DNA of 42,552 nt from Candidatus Rokuibacteriota bacterium. Its GTDB lineage: Bacteria > Methylomirabilota > Methylomirabilia > Rokubacteriales > CSP1-6. The stretch covers positions 1-42,552 of the forward strand of contig VGLJ01000042.1 of assembly GCA_016866775.1 (NCBI GenBank). The letters are read 5' to 3'. A program made the position numbers and the translations under genes. The notes below the pieces were generated by a model. That model saw nothing but the letters and a program-made list of their open reading frames with translations, did no database searches and had not been told where the DNA came from. Shown here one piece after another: positions 8,701-17,072 of the stretch; position 1 is the stretch's first letter, and each line of letters begins with the position of its first letter.

Positions 8701-9675
8701 CTACCGGAGAACGGCGGCGGCCAGCTCTTCGACGAGGCGCGTCTTCCCGATGCCCGCTTCGCCGAGCACCACGACCGTCCGTCCCGTTCCTCGGTCCGCC
8801 TCGTCGAGCGCCTGCGTAAGCCGAGCGAGCTCGGCCACGCGCCCCACGAGAGGAGGCTCCGGACGGGGCACGTCGGGGGCGGCGCGGGCCGTGCGCCGCG
8901 GCGACGTGCGCGATCTCGCCGGAACGTCCTGCGGCGCGGTGGACGGCGCACGGTGCTGGAGGATGTCCTGATAGATCTGCCGCGTCTCCGGCTCCGGCTC
9001 CACGCCGAGCTCGCGCTGCAGCACGCCGACGCACGTCTGGTATTGCCGGAGCGCCGCCGCCCGCCGACCCTGTCGCACGTAGAGCTGCATGAGCGTGCGG
9101 TGCACGTCTTCCTGCCGGGGATCGAGCGCGACGAGGCGCACGGCGCTCTGCGCGGCCTGCTCGAGGCGCCCGCTCTTCACGTAGAGGGCTACCAGGCGGC
9201 GGAGCGCATCGAGCGCGAGCTCGTGCAGCCGCGCGCGCTCGGTGATCATCCTGTCCTCGAACGCCGCCTCGTCGACGTGCACGCCGTCGAGGAACTGACC
9301 GCGATACAGCGCGACCGCCGTCTCGAGAGAGTCCACGGTCCCCTTGCAAGTCAGGTCCTCGAACCGCGCGACGTCGAGATCGACGGCCGACGGATCGAGC
9401 GTGACGGTATCGCCCTGCGTGACGAGACATCGACGCGCACCGCCCGCGAGCGCGCGGCGCACCTGGACCAGCGTCTGGCGCAGGCTCTGCCGGGCCTGCG
9501 CCTCGGCGGCATCGCTCCACAGGAGCCCCGTCAGCGTCTCGCGCGCGTGTGCCCGTCCCGCCCGCACCGCGAGGTAGGCGAGCATCGCCTGCGCCTTCCG
9601 CGCGGGCACCGCTCGTCCGCGCGCGTCGGCCCGAAGCAGGAACCCGCCGAACAGCCGAAGACTCAGACGCGCCAT
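8701..9675 (-). CDS. AfsR/SARP-like regulator, N-terminal part (split by amber)
   Basis: A 324-residue N-terminal piece of an AfsR-like regulator. Residues 1 to about 90 form the DNA-binding winged helix (LSLRLFGGFLLRAD, KAQAMLAYLAVR). It is followed by a BTAD domain (RGQFLDGVHVDEAAFEDRM, VALDPRQEDVHRTLMQLYVR, LGVEPEPETR). The ATPase domain opens with LVGRVAELARL and Walker A GEAGIGKT (about 305-312). The frame ends at a TAG 13 residues after Walker A, so the ATPase would lack Walker B. ATG 9675 is chosen because it begins the family N-terminus; an in-frame GTG at 9717 lies within the promoter. The targets of the regulator are unknown; the divergent secreted protein is one candidate. Confidence 0.8.
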   Translation of the reverse strand: MARLSLRLFGGFLLRADARGRAVPARKAQAMLAYLAVRAGRAHARETLTGLLWSDAAEAQARQSLRQTLVQVRRALAGGARRCLVTQGDTVTLDPSAVDLDVARFEDLTCKGTVDSLETAVALYRGQFLDGVHVDEAAFEDRMITERARLHELALDALRRLVALYVKSGRLEQAAQSAVRLVALDPRQEDVHRTLMQLYVRQGRRAAALRQYQTCVGVLQRELGVEPEPETRQIYQDILQHRAPSTAPQDVPARSRTSPRRTARAAPDVPRPEPPLVGRVAELARLTQALDEADRGTGRTVVVLGEAGIGKTRLVEELAAAVLR

Positions 9676-9690
9676 CGCCGTGCCGGACGG

Positions 9691-9717
9691 ATAGCACCGC
9701 GCTTCGCCGGCCGTCAA
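9691..9717 (-). promoter_or_regulatory. Promoter of the AfsR-like gene
   Basis: On the minus strand TTGACG (9717-9712), a 15-base spacer and TGCTAT (9696-9691) precede the ATG at 9675. The predicted transcript start is near 9684, leaving only a leader of about nine bases. The spacer is short, so confidence is moderate. The rest of the divergent gap (9676-9798) shows nothing else recognisable except the ribosome site of the next gene. Confidence 0.4.
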
Positions 9718-9798
9718 GGACGCGCGGGACGTGCTCTCACAGGACGATCACGGCGTGCTGACGGGCGCGCGAGAGCGTCGTACGCGGAGGGCATCGCC

Positions 9799-12495
9799 AT
9801 GACCCGTCGAGGCATCCTGTTCGCCAGCATCGTCTGCCTGCTCGCCGGCGCGCTCCCGGCCGCCGCGGCGACCATCACGGTCACCACGACCGCCGACGAG
9901 CTGATCACGAACGGCACCTGCTCGTTACGCGAGGCCATCCGGTCGGCGAACCTCAACGTCGCCGTGGACGCCTGCACCGCGGGGAGCGGCGCCGAAGAGA
10001 TCGTCCTGCCGGCCGGCGTCTATACGCTCACGATCGCCGGCGCGAGGGAGAACGCCGCGCTCACCGGCGACCTCGACGTCACGGGCACGCTGACCATCAC
10101 GGGCGCAGGTGCGGGCGCCACCATCACCGAGGGCTGCGCCGTCGTGCCCCCGGCCACGAGTTGCACCGGCATCGACCGCGTCTTCGACGTCCAGCCGGGC
10201 GCGACCCTGACGATCAATCGCGTCACGATCCGGCACGGGACAGATGTTCAGGAAGGCCTCGGCGGCGGCATCCGGAACCAGGGCGCGTTGACCCTCACCG
10301 ACAGCGTCGTCACCGACAACGTGAGCAGCCTGGCCGGCGGCGGACTCCGTAACAGTGGTGCGGGCTCCGCGACCCTGATCCGGACGATCGTCAGCGGCAA
10401 CCGGGCGCCGAGCGGCGGGGGCATCAGCAGTCTCGCCCGCCTGGTCGTCAGCGACAGCCTCGTGAGCGACAACGCCGCCACCGACACCTTCGGCCTGGGC
10501 GGGGGAATCCTGAGTGCCGGCCCCGCCACGATCACCACCAGCACGATCGCCGGCAACACGGCGGTCGGAGGTGGCGGGATCAACAATCTCGCTTCGATGA
10601 CGATCATCCGCAGCACCGTCAACGACAACACGGCGACCGGCAATGGCGGCGGGCTGGTCAACGGCGGGGGCACCGTGACCACGCTCACGGTGATCAACAG
10701 CACCGTCAGCGGCAACAGCGCGGGGGAGTTCGGGGGCGGCCTTCACAGCGGGGGAAACACCGCGAGCACCCTGACCGTGATCAACACGACCGTCACCGCC
10801 AACACCACCCCCGGCCGCGGCGGCGGCCTGCACCTCTCGGCCGGCACTCTGAACCTGAGGAACACGATCCTGGCGGGTAACTTCGACACGTCTACCGCGT
10901 CCGGGTTCCACCCTGACTGCTCGGTGCAGCCGGGCAGGGTCGTGACCTCGCAGGGGTACAACCTCGTCGGCGACGGGACGGAGTGCGCGGGCATCGCCGA
11001 CGGTGTCAACGGCGACCGCGCCGGCACGGCGGAGAACCCGATCGATCCACGCCTCACGTCGCTGGCCGATCACGGCGGCCCCACGCTCACGCATGCGCTC
11101 CTGGCCGACAGTCTCGCCATCGACACGGGAGATCCGGCTGGATGCACCGACGAAACCGGCGCGCCGCTCGCCGTCGATCGGCGAGGCTTTCCCCGCCCCG
11201 ACCCCCCGGGTGGACGCTGCGATATCGGTGCGTTCGAGGCGGCCAATGCCGCCCCGATCGCCGGCGCCGGACCGGACCAGACCGTCGATGAGCGCGTGCG
11301 GGTCACGCTGGACGGGTCGGGGAGTCATGACCCCAACGGCGATGCCCTGAGCTATCAGTGGACGCAGATCGCCGGTCCTCTCGTGACGCTGGACCTGACG
11401 GATCCGGTGCGACCCACCTTCGTCGCGCCGGTGGTCTCCGTCGGCGGGGCGACGCTCGCCTTCGAGCTCACAGTCAGCGACGGCTCGTTGAGCAGCCAGG
11501 ATGCGGTCGACATCACGATCAAGAACGTGAACGGACCTCCCGTGGCGGATGCGGGCGCTGATCAAACGGTGGGCGAGGGCGCGACCGTGACCTTGCACGG
11601 CGAGAACAGCTACGATCCGGATGGCGAGTCGGTCACCTATGCGTGGCTACAAACCACCGGGCCTCCCGTGGCACTCTCCGGCGCCGGCACCGCCCAGGCG
11701 ACCTTCACCGCGCCACTGGTGGGCGCCGGTGGAGTGACGCTGACGTTCGCGTTGCGCGCGAGCGATGGCATCGACAGCGCCACCGACACGGTCAGCGTCG
11801 TCGTGGAGAACGTCAATCACGCGCCCACCGCCGACGCCGGAGCCGATCAGACGAAGGCAGAGGGCAGCGAGGTGATGCTGGACGGCAACGCGAGCCGGGA
11901 TCCCGACGGCGATCCGTTGACTTACCTCTGGACGCAAGTCAGCGGGCCCACGGTCGCGCTGTCGGGCGCCGAGACCGACATTCCGACCTTCGTCGCTCCG
12001 CCGGTGGGCCCGGGTGGAGCGACGCTGGTCTTCCAGCTCCGCGTGGACGACGGCCTGGGCGGCCAGGCCACCGACGAGGCGAGCGTGCTCGTGCAGAACG
12101 TGAACGATCCGCCCGCGTGCGAGGCGGCGCGACCCAGCCCGTCGTCACTGTGGCCACCGAACCACAAGCTGATGCTCGTGAGGATCGTCGGGGTCTCCGA
12201 TCCCGACAACAATCCGGTCACGGTGACCACGATCGGGGTCACGCAGGATGAGCCGGTCAATGGCCTCGGCGACGGCGACACCAGTCCCGATGCCATGTGG
12301 AAGAAAGAAACGCTGCTGCTGCGCGCCGAGCGCGCCGGCGGCGGAAACGGCCGCGTGTATCGGGTGCGCTTCCAGGCGACCGACGGGCAGGGAGGAAGCT
12401 GCACCGGCGCCGTCACGGTGTGTGTGCTCCACGACCGGGGGCACGGCAAGGTCTGTGTCGACGATGGCCAGCAGTACGACTCGGCACAGCCGTAG
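9799..12495 (+). CDS. Secreted CSLREA / beta-helix / PKD-repeat protein
   Basis: An 898-residue exported protein. Residues 1 to about 23 form a signal peptide (RRGILFASIVCLLAGALPAAA). The CSLREA motif follows at 41-46, then a right-handed beta-helix region rich in short repeats (GGGLRNSG, GGGINNLA, NSTVSGN), similar to choice-of-anchor Q proteins. Three PKD/REJ-like domains of about 95 residues start near 484, 578 and 673, each with ADAGADQT and DPDGD-type motifs. A C-terminal domain has the recurring SLWPPNHKLM motif. GGAGGG (9786-9791) supports ATG 9799, although the frame is open far upstream. No membrane anchor or sorting signal is visible at the C-terminus. The likely role is a cell-surface or adhesive protein. 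It is divergent from the split regulator. Confidence 0.88.
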   Translation: MTRRGILFASIVCLLAGALPAAAATITVTTTADELITNGTCSLREAIRSANLNVAVDACTAGSGAEEIVLPAGVYTLTIAGARENAALTGDLDVTGTLTITGAGAGATITEGCAVVPPATSCTGIDRVFDVQPGATLTINRVTIRHGTDVQEGLGGGIRNQGALTLTDSVVTDNVSSLAGGGLRNSGAGSATLIRTIVSGNRAPSGGGISSLARLVVSDSLVSDNAATDTFGLGGGILSAGPATITTSTIAGNTAVGGGGINNLASMTIIRSTVNDNTATGNGGGLVNGGGTVTTLTVINSTVSGNSAGEFGGGLHSGGNTASTLTVINTTVTANTTPGRGGGLHLSAGTLNLRNTILAGNFDTSTASGFHPDCSVQPGRVVTSQGYNLVGDGTECAGIADGVNGDRAGTAENPIDPRLTSLADHGGPTLTHALLADSLAIDTGDPAGCTDETGAPLAVDRRGFPRPDPPGGRCDIGAFEAANAAPIAGAGPDQTVDERVRVTLDGSGSHDPNGDALSYQWTQIAGPLVTLDLTDPVRPTFVAPVVSVGGATLAFELTVSDGSLSSQDAVDITIKNVNGPPVADAGADQTVGEGATVTLHGENSYDPDGESVTYAWLQTTGPPVALSGAGTAQATFTAPLVGAGGVTLTFALRASDGIDSATDTVSVVVENVNHAPTADAGADQTKAEGSEVMLDGNASRDPDGDPLTYLWTQVSGPTVALSGAETDIPTFVAPPVGPGGATLVFQLRVDDGLGGQATDEASVLVQNVNDPPACEAARPSPSSLWPPNHKLMLVRIVGVSDPDNNPVTVTTIGVTQDEPVNGLGDGDTSPDAMWKKETLLLRAERAGGGNGRVYRVRFQATDGQGGSCTGAVTVCVLHDRGHGKVCVDDGQQYDSAQP

Positions 12496-12500
12496 CGCGC

Positions 12501-12506
12501 TAGACT
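12501..12506 (+). promoter_or_regulatory. -10-like element before the BtuF-like gene
   Basis: TAGACT lies seven bases before the ATG at 12514 in an otherwise GC-rich stretch, and no ribosome site is present. This is consistent with a leaderless transcript. No convincing -35 element is seen. Confidence 0.4.
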
Positions 12507-12513
12507 GGTCCGG

Positions 12514-13308
12514 ATGTATGGCAAGACGGCGATCGATTTTCCGCGGCGTGTCGTCTGCCTGACGGCGGAGACCGCGGAGATCGCGCATCTCGTCGGCGCC
12601 GGTGACCGGGTGGTGGGCGTGCCCGGCACCGCGCGCCGGCCGGACGCCGCACGGGAGAAGGCGAAGGTCGGCGGCTTCACCACGTTCAAGCTCGACAAGA
12701 TCCTGGCGCTCGAGCCCGATCTCGTGCTCGCGTTCTCCGATCTGCAGCGCGACATCGTGCGCGATCTCATCGGCGCGGGCGTCAGCGTGCTCTGCACGAA
12801 CCAGCGCTCGTTCGACGAGGTGCTCGAAGCGATCCTCGTGATCGGCGGGGCGCTCGGCCGGGAAGGCGACGCGCGCGCGCTGGTGGCGGACATGCGCGAC
12901 GAGGTCAAGCAGATCCGCGAGTACTCGAGCATCTGGCCCCACCGTCCGCGCGTCTACTTCGAGGAGTGGCCCGATCCGATGATCGCCGGCATCCGCTGGG
13001 TGTCGGAGCTCATCGACATCGCCGGTGGCCACGACGTCTTCACGGAGCTGCGCGCGCAACCGGGCGCGAAGGAGCGCGTGATCGCCGCCGACGAGGTCGC
13101 TCGGCGCGATCCGGAGATCATTCTCGCGTCGTGGTGCGGGAAGCCGGTCGACATTTCGGCGATCGCCGCGCGACCGGGATGGTCGAACGTGACAGCTGTG
13201 CGTTGCGGTCAGGTCCACGAGATCGACGGCGCGGACATCCTGTCACCGGGACCATCGCTCATGCACGGTCTCAGACGCATTCACGAGCTGATCCAAGCGT
13301 CAAGGTGA
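12514..13308 (+). CDS. Cobalamin/iron-chelate binding protein, BtuF-like
   Basis: A 264-residue protein with the periplasmic-binding fold of class III metal-chelate/cobalamin binding proteins (Peripla_BP_2). Motifs are RVVCLTAETAEIAHLVGAGDRVVGV at the N-terminus (split here only by description), KILALEPDLVLAFSDLQ, the YFEEWPDPMIAGIRWVSELI segment and a C-terminal LSPGPSLMHGLRRIHELI. It has no signal peptide or lipobox, so as annotated it would stay in the cytoplasm. It may act as a soluble corrinoid-binding protein, or the true export signal may be missing. No ABC permease or ATPase partner lies beside it. Confidence 0.8.
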   Translation: MYGKTAIDFPRRVVCLTAETAEIAHLVGAGDRVVGVPGTARRPDAAREKAKVGGFTTFKLDKILALEPDLVLAFSDLQRDIVRDLIGAGVSVLCTNQRSFDEVLEAILVIGGALGREGDARALVADMRDEVKQIREYSSIWPHRPRVYFEEWPDPMIAGIRWVSELIDIAGGHDVFTELRAQPGAKERVIAADEVARRDPEIILASWCGKPVDISAIAARPGWSNVTAVRCGQVHEIDGADILSPGPSLMHGLRRIHELIQASR

Positions 13309-13317
13309 CACCACCCG

Positions 13318-13357
13318 AGCGGGCGGGCGGGCGGGCGCTTGAGCGCCCGGGCGCCCG
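13318..13357 (+). terminator. GC hairpin with GGGC tetranucleotide run
   Basis: After the BtuF-like stop come four tandem GGGC units (13321-13336), overlapping a perfect hairpin GGGCGC-TTGA-GCGCCC (13333-13348) and further GGGCGCCC. There is no U-tract. It probably ends or attenuates transcription between the two genes, but could equally be a simple repeat. Confidence 0.35.
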
Positions 13358-13400
13358 CGAGTTCAATGTCAGATTGCCCGGGGGCATACAATCAGGGCGT

Positions 13401-13448
13401 AGTTTCCGCACGGAAAAACTTGGGGCAGTTGCACACGCGCGCTAGTAT
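13401..13448 (+). promoter_or_regulatory. tldD promoter with adjoining palindrome
   Basis: TTGGGG (13420-13425), 17 bases, TAGTAT (13443-13448) forms a sigma-70-like promoter for the peptide-handling operon. Just upstream, TTTCCG-CA-CGGAAA (13403-13416) is a perfect palindrome with partial flanking symmetry (AGT at 13401, ACT ending at 13420). Its position against the -35 box would suit an operator. Confidence 0.5.
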
Positions 13449-13482
13449 CGGACCCCGTTCCACAGGAGCCTGACTGAGACCC

Positions 13483-14925
13483 ATGACCGACCTCGCCCGA
13501 CCCGAGCGCTTTTTCGCCGATCGCTTCAACGTCACACCGTCGCTCATGGAGAACGTGCTCGGCGGCGCGCTCAAGGGGCGGGTCGACGACGCGGACATCT
13601 ACCTCGAGTACCGGATCAACGAAGAGCTCGTGCTCGAGGAAGGCGTCTGCAAGAAGGCCTCGCGCCACGTGAGCCAGGGCGCGGGCGTGCGCGCCCAGGC
13701 GGGCACACGCACGGGCTACGCGCACACCGACGACATCACGCTCCGAAATCTCGAGGATGCCGCGCGCCAGGCGCGCGCGATCGCCGACCGCGCGACCGCG
13801 AAGGCCGCGCTCGCCGGCATCGGCGCCGCGAGGCCGCACGACCTCTACAGCCTCGACGAGCCGCCGATCGTCACCGACCTCGTGCGCAAGCTCGACCTCC
13901 TTCGCAAGGTGGACGCCGCCGCGCGCGCCGCCGATCCGCGGGTGCGCCAGGTGATCGCCTCCGTGGCGAGCGAGGAGGTCGTCACGCTCATCGCGACCGT
14001 GACGGGCTGGACCATCGGCGACGTGCGTCCGCTCACGCGTCTCAACGTCACGACGATCGCTGAGGACAACGGCAAGCGGGAGATCGGCACGTACGGCGGC
14101 GGCGGGCGCGTGCGCTTCGACTTCTTCCTCGATGAGTCGCGGTGGAAGCGCTTCGCGACCGAGGCCGCGCGCCAGGCGACGCTGAAGCTCACCGCCGTCG
14201 ACGCGCCCGCGGGGACGATGACGGTCGTCCTCGGTCCCGGCTGGCCGGGCATTCTCCTGCACGAAGCGGTCGGCCACGGCCTCGAGGGCGACTTCAACCG
14301 CAAGGGCGTCTCGGCGTTCGCGGGGCGCATCGGTCAGAAGGTGGCGTCGGAGCTCGTGACCGTCGTGGACGACGGGACGATTCCGAATCGCCGCGGCTCC
14401 CTCAACGTCGACGACGAGGGCACGCCGACCGGACGCACGGTGCTCATCGAGCGCGGCGTGCTGCGCGGCTACCTGCAGGACAAGCTCAACGCGCGCCTCA
14501 TGGGCATGACGCCGACGGGCAACGGGCGGCGCGAGTCGTACGCGCACCCGCCGCTGCCGCGCATGACGAACACGTTCATGCTCGCGGGCGACGACGACCC
14601 GGCCGAGATCCTGAGATCGGTGAAGCACGGCCTCTACGCGGTCGCGTTCGGCGGCGGGCAGGTCGACATCACGAGCGGCAAGTTCGTGTTCTCGGCGAGC
14701 GAGGCCTATCTGATCGAGGACGGGCAGGTGACGAAGCCGGTGAAGGGCGCCACGCTCATCGGCAACGGACCGGACGCGCTCACGCGCGTGAGCCGCGTCG
14801 GCCGCGATCTCCAGCTGGACGAGGGCATCGGCACGTGCGGCAAGGACGGCCAGTCGGTGCCCGTCGGCGTCGGACTGCCGACCATTCGCATCGACGGCAT
14901 GACGGTCGGCGGGACGGCGGTGTGA
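13483..14925 (+). CDS. tldD: TldD, zinc metallopeptidase subunit
   Basis: The catalytic half of the TldD/TldE (PmbA) heterodimer, which cleaves unfolded or modified peptides such as antitoxins and RiPP precursors in Enterobacteria. The 480-residue product has the zinc motif HEAVGHGLEGDFN with H260, E261 and H265, the following family segment RRGSLNVDDEGTP, and the C-terminal IGTCGKDGQSVPVG with the conserved cysteine. Length equals E. coli TldD. AGGAG (13464-13468) is rather far from the ATG, but the promoter and family N-terminus support it. It overlaps pmbA by four bases (GTGA). Confidence 0.93.
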   Translation: MTDLARPERFFADRFNVTPSLMENVLGGALKGRVDDADIYLEYRINEELVLEEGVCKKASRHVSQGAGVRAQAGTRTGYAHTDDITLRNLEDAARQARAIADRATAKAALAGIGAARPHDLYSLDEPPIVTDLVRKLDLLRKVDAAARAADPRVRQVIASVASEEVVTLIATVTGWTIGDVRPLTRLNVTTIAEDNGKREIGTYGGGGRVRFDFFLDESRWKRFATEAARQATLKLTAVDAPAGTMTVVLGPGWPGILLHEAVGHGLEGDFNRKGVSAFAGRIGQKVASELVTVVDDGTIPNRRGSLNVDDEGTPTGRTVLIERGVLRGYLQDKLNARLMGMTPTGNGRRESYAHPPLPRMTNTFMLAGDDDPAEILRSVKHGLYAVAFGGGQVDITSGKFVFSASEAYLIEDGQVTKPVKGATLIGNGPDALTRVSRVGRDLQLDEGIGTCGKDGQSVPVGVGLPTIRIDGMTVGGTAV

Positions 14926-16259
14926 GCGGCGCGCTCCTCGTCGACGTCCTCAAGCGTGCCGTCGCCCGCGGGGCCACCGCCGCCGACGGCTTCCTCGTCG
15001 AAGAGCGGCACTTCAGCGGCCTGGTGCGCCTCGGCCAGGTCGACACCGTCACCCACGCGGACGACCGGCGGCTCTCGCTGCGCGTGTTCGTCGGGCAGGC
15101 ATCCGCCGCGGCGTCGACGTCCGATCTCTCGCGCGAGTCGCTCGAGCGCGTGGTGGACGAGGCGACCGCCCTCGCGCGCATCACCGCCGCCGATCCTCAC
15201 GCGGGGTTGCCCGAGCCCGGGCAGCTGATCGAAGGGCTGCCGGACCTCGATCTCTCCGATCCCACGGGGCACGACCTGGCGCCCGAGGACAAGATCGAGC
15301 TCGCGCGCCGCGCCGAAGCCGCCGCGCTCGCCGAGGACCCGCGCATCACCAATTCCGAGGGCGCGGAGTTCTTCGATCGCCAGGCGCGCTACGCGTACGC
15401 GACGTCGCACGGGTTCGAGCGCGAGTATCCGACGTCGAGCTTCGGCATCACGGTCTCGCCGGTGGCGACGCGCGCCGGCGAGATGCAGCGCGACACCTGG
15501 TACTCCACCGCGCGCAGGCGGGCGAAGCTCGACGATCCCGAGTCGATCGGCCGCACCGCCGCCCGGCGCGCGGTCCGCCGGCTCGGCGGGCGGAAGGTGA
15601 AGACGACCGAGGTGCCGGTGATCTTCGACCCGGAGAACGCGGCGAGCCTGCTGCGCGCCATCGCCGGCGCGGCGAGCGGGCCGACGCTCTACCGGCGCGC
15701 GTCGTTCCTGCTCGACCGCCTGGGCTCACGCATCGCCGTGCCTCGAGTGACGATCGTCGACGACGGCACGCTGCCCGGCGCCCTCGGCTCGCGGCCGTTC
15801 GACGGCGAAGGGCTGGCGACGCGGCGCACGGTGCTCGTGCGTGACGGCGTGCTCGAGTCGTACCTGCTCGACACGTACAGCGCGCGCAAGCTCGGCATGA
15901 CGTCCACGCATCACGCCGTGCGCGACGGCGCCGGCGTCAGTGTGTCGACGTCGAACCTCATGCTGTTGTCGGGCACGGCGAGTCCTCAGGACCTGATCAA
16001 GTCCGTGAAGAACGGCCTGTACGTCACCGAGCTCATCGGCTTCGGCGTCAACGGCGTCACCGGCGACTATTCGCGTGGCGCCGCCGGCCTCTGGATCGAG
16101 AACGGCGAGCTCAGCTATCCCGTGGAAGAGGTGACGGTCGCCGGCAACCTCCTCGAGATGTTCGCGGCGGTGGAGGGCATCGGCAACGACCTCACGATGC
16201 GGGACCGGACCGTGTCCCCCACGCTTCTCATCGGCCGCATGGTCGTCGCAGGAAATTGA
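14922..16259 (+). CDS. pmbA: PmbA/TldE, partner of TldD
   Basis: The non-catalytic partner of TldD, 445 residues. It lacks the HExxxH zinc motif but shows the family pattern (DGFLVEERHFSGLVRLGQVD at the start, LGSRPFDGEGLATRRT, SVKNGLYVTELIGFGVN, GAAGLWIENGELSYPVEEV). GTG 14922 overlaps the tldD stop (GTGA) and yields a normal family length; the longer open frame upstream lies within tldD and is not real. Translational coupling to tldD supports formation of a heterodimer. Confidence 0.92.
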   Translation: MSGALLVDVLKRAVARGATAADGFLVEERHFSGLVRLGQVDTVTHADDRRLSLRVFVGQASAAASTSDLSRESLERVVDEATALARITAADPHAGLPEPGQLIEGLPDLDLSDPTGHDLAPEDKIELARRAEAAALAEDPRITNSEGAEFFDRQARYAYATSHGFEREYPTSSFGITVSPVATRAGEMQRDTWYSTARRRAKLDDPESIGRTAARRAVRRLGGRKVKTTEVPVIFDPENAASLLRAIAGAASGPTLYRRASFLLDRLGSRIAVPRVTIVDDGTLPGALGSRPFDGEGLATRRTVLVRDGVLESYLLDTYSARKLGMTSTHHAVRDGAGVSVSTSNLMLLSGTASPQDLIKSVKNGLYVTELIGFGVNGVTGDYSRGAAGLWIENGELSYPVEEVTVAGNLLEMFAAVEGIGNDLTMRDRTVSPTLLIGRMVVAGN

Positions 16260-16273
16260 GTGACGGAGCCCCG

Positions 16274-17059
16274 ATGATCATCGACAGCCACTGCCACCTG
16301 CACGACCCGGCGTTCAAGGACCTCGGCGAGACCCTGCGCGTCGCGCTCACGCACGACGTGTGGGGCGTCGTGGGCGTGGGCGTGGATCCCGACAGCAACG
16401 CCTACATGCTGCGCGCGGCCGCGTCGTTCCCGAAGGCCGTGTGGTCGTGCGTCGGCTTCCATCCCGACCGGCCGGAGCTCGACGACGCGGCGTGCGACAA
16501 GGCGATCGCGCAGGTGCACGACAACCACGCCCGCATCGTCGCGCTCGGCGAGGTCGGGCTGCCCTGGTATTCGCTCGAGGGCCGCGCGGACGCGGCGGAG
16601 CTGATGACGCGCGGACGTCGTCGGCTGAACCGGCTGCTCGCCGCCGCCGCTCGCTACGACCTGCCGGTGGCGCTCCACGCGCCGCACGGCGCCGCTGTCG
16701 GCGCGCTCGAGGCGCTGAAGAAGCACGGCATCGAGCGCGCGGTGTTCCACTGGCACAAGGCGCCGGCCGACGTGACCCGCGCGATCGTGGACGCCGGCTA
16801 CTGCGTGTCCGTCGGTCCCGAGGTCGTCTACCGCGAGCGGGACCGCGAGCTCGTGGCCGCGGTCGATCTCGAGTCGCTGCTGGTCGAGAGCGACGGCCCG
16901 TGGCCGTATCGCGGCGAATTCGAGGGGATGCCGTCGGGCCCATGGCTCGCGTCGCGCGTGGCGGAAGAGGTGGCGAAGATCAAGCGCCTGCCCGTCGACG
17001 ACGTGATGTTCCAGCTCTCCGGGAACACGTGCCGCCTCTTCGACCTGATGTGGACGTGA
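16274..17059 (+). CDS. TatD-family metal-dependent hydrolase
   Basis: A 261-residue TIM-barrel hydrolase of the TatD type, which acts as a DNase or, in some members, on other substrates. The metal-ligand pattern is visible: IIDSHCHLHDP at the N-terminus, GEVGLPWY (glutamate), VALHAPHGA (histidine), FHWHKAP, and VESDGPWP (aspartate). ATG 16274 follows GGAG (16265-16268) at five bases. A TTG at 16256 overlapping the pmbA stop is the alternative and would add six residues. The gene sits inside the tldD-pmbA-hydrolase-M20 operon, which suggests a joint role in peptide or protein turnover. Confidence 0.88.
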   Translation: MIIDSHCHLHDPAFKDLGETLRVALTHDVWGVVGVGVDPDSNAYMLRAAASFPKAVWSCVGFHPDRPELDDAACDKAIAQVHDNHARIVALGEVGLPWYSLEGRADAAELMTRGRRRLNRLLAAAARYDLPVALHAPHGAAVGALEALKKHGIERAVFHWHKAPADVTRAIVDAGYCVSVGPEVVYRERDRELVAAVDLESLLVESDGPWPYRGEFEGMPSGPWLASRVAEEVAKIKRLPVDDVMFQLSGNTCRLFDLMWT

Positions 17060-17072
17060 CGTGACCTTGACC

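Noticed and set aside
8701-8703. TAG read as pyrrolysine in the split regulator
   Set aside because: Pyrrolysine is essentially limited to methylamine methyltransferases in genomes with pyl genes. A BTAD regulator is not such a case, and nothing nearby supports it.
13318-13357. Possible CRISPR or longer tandem array at the GGGC run
   Set aside because: Only four GGGC units with no spacers; it is a simple repeat merging into a hairpin.
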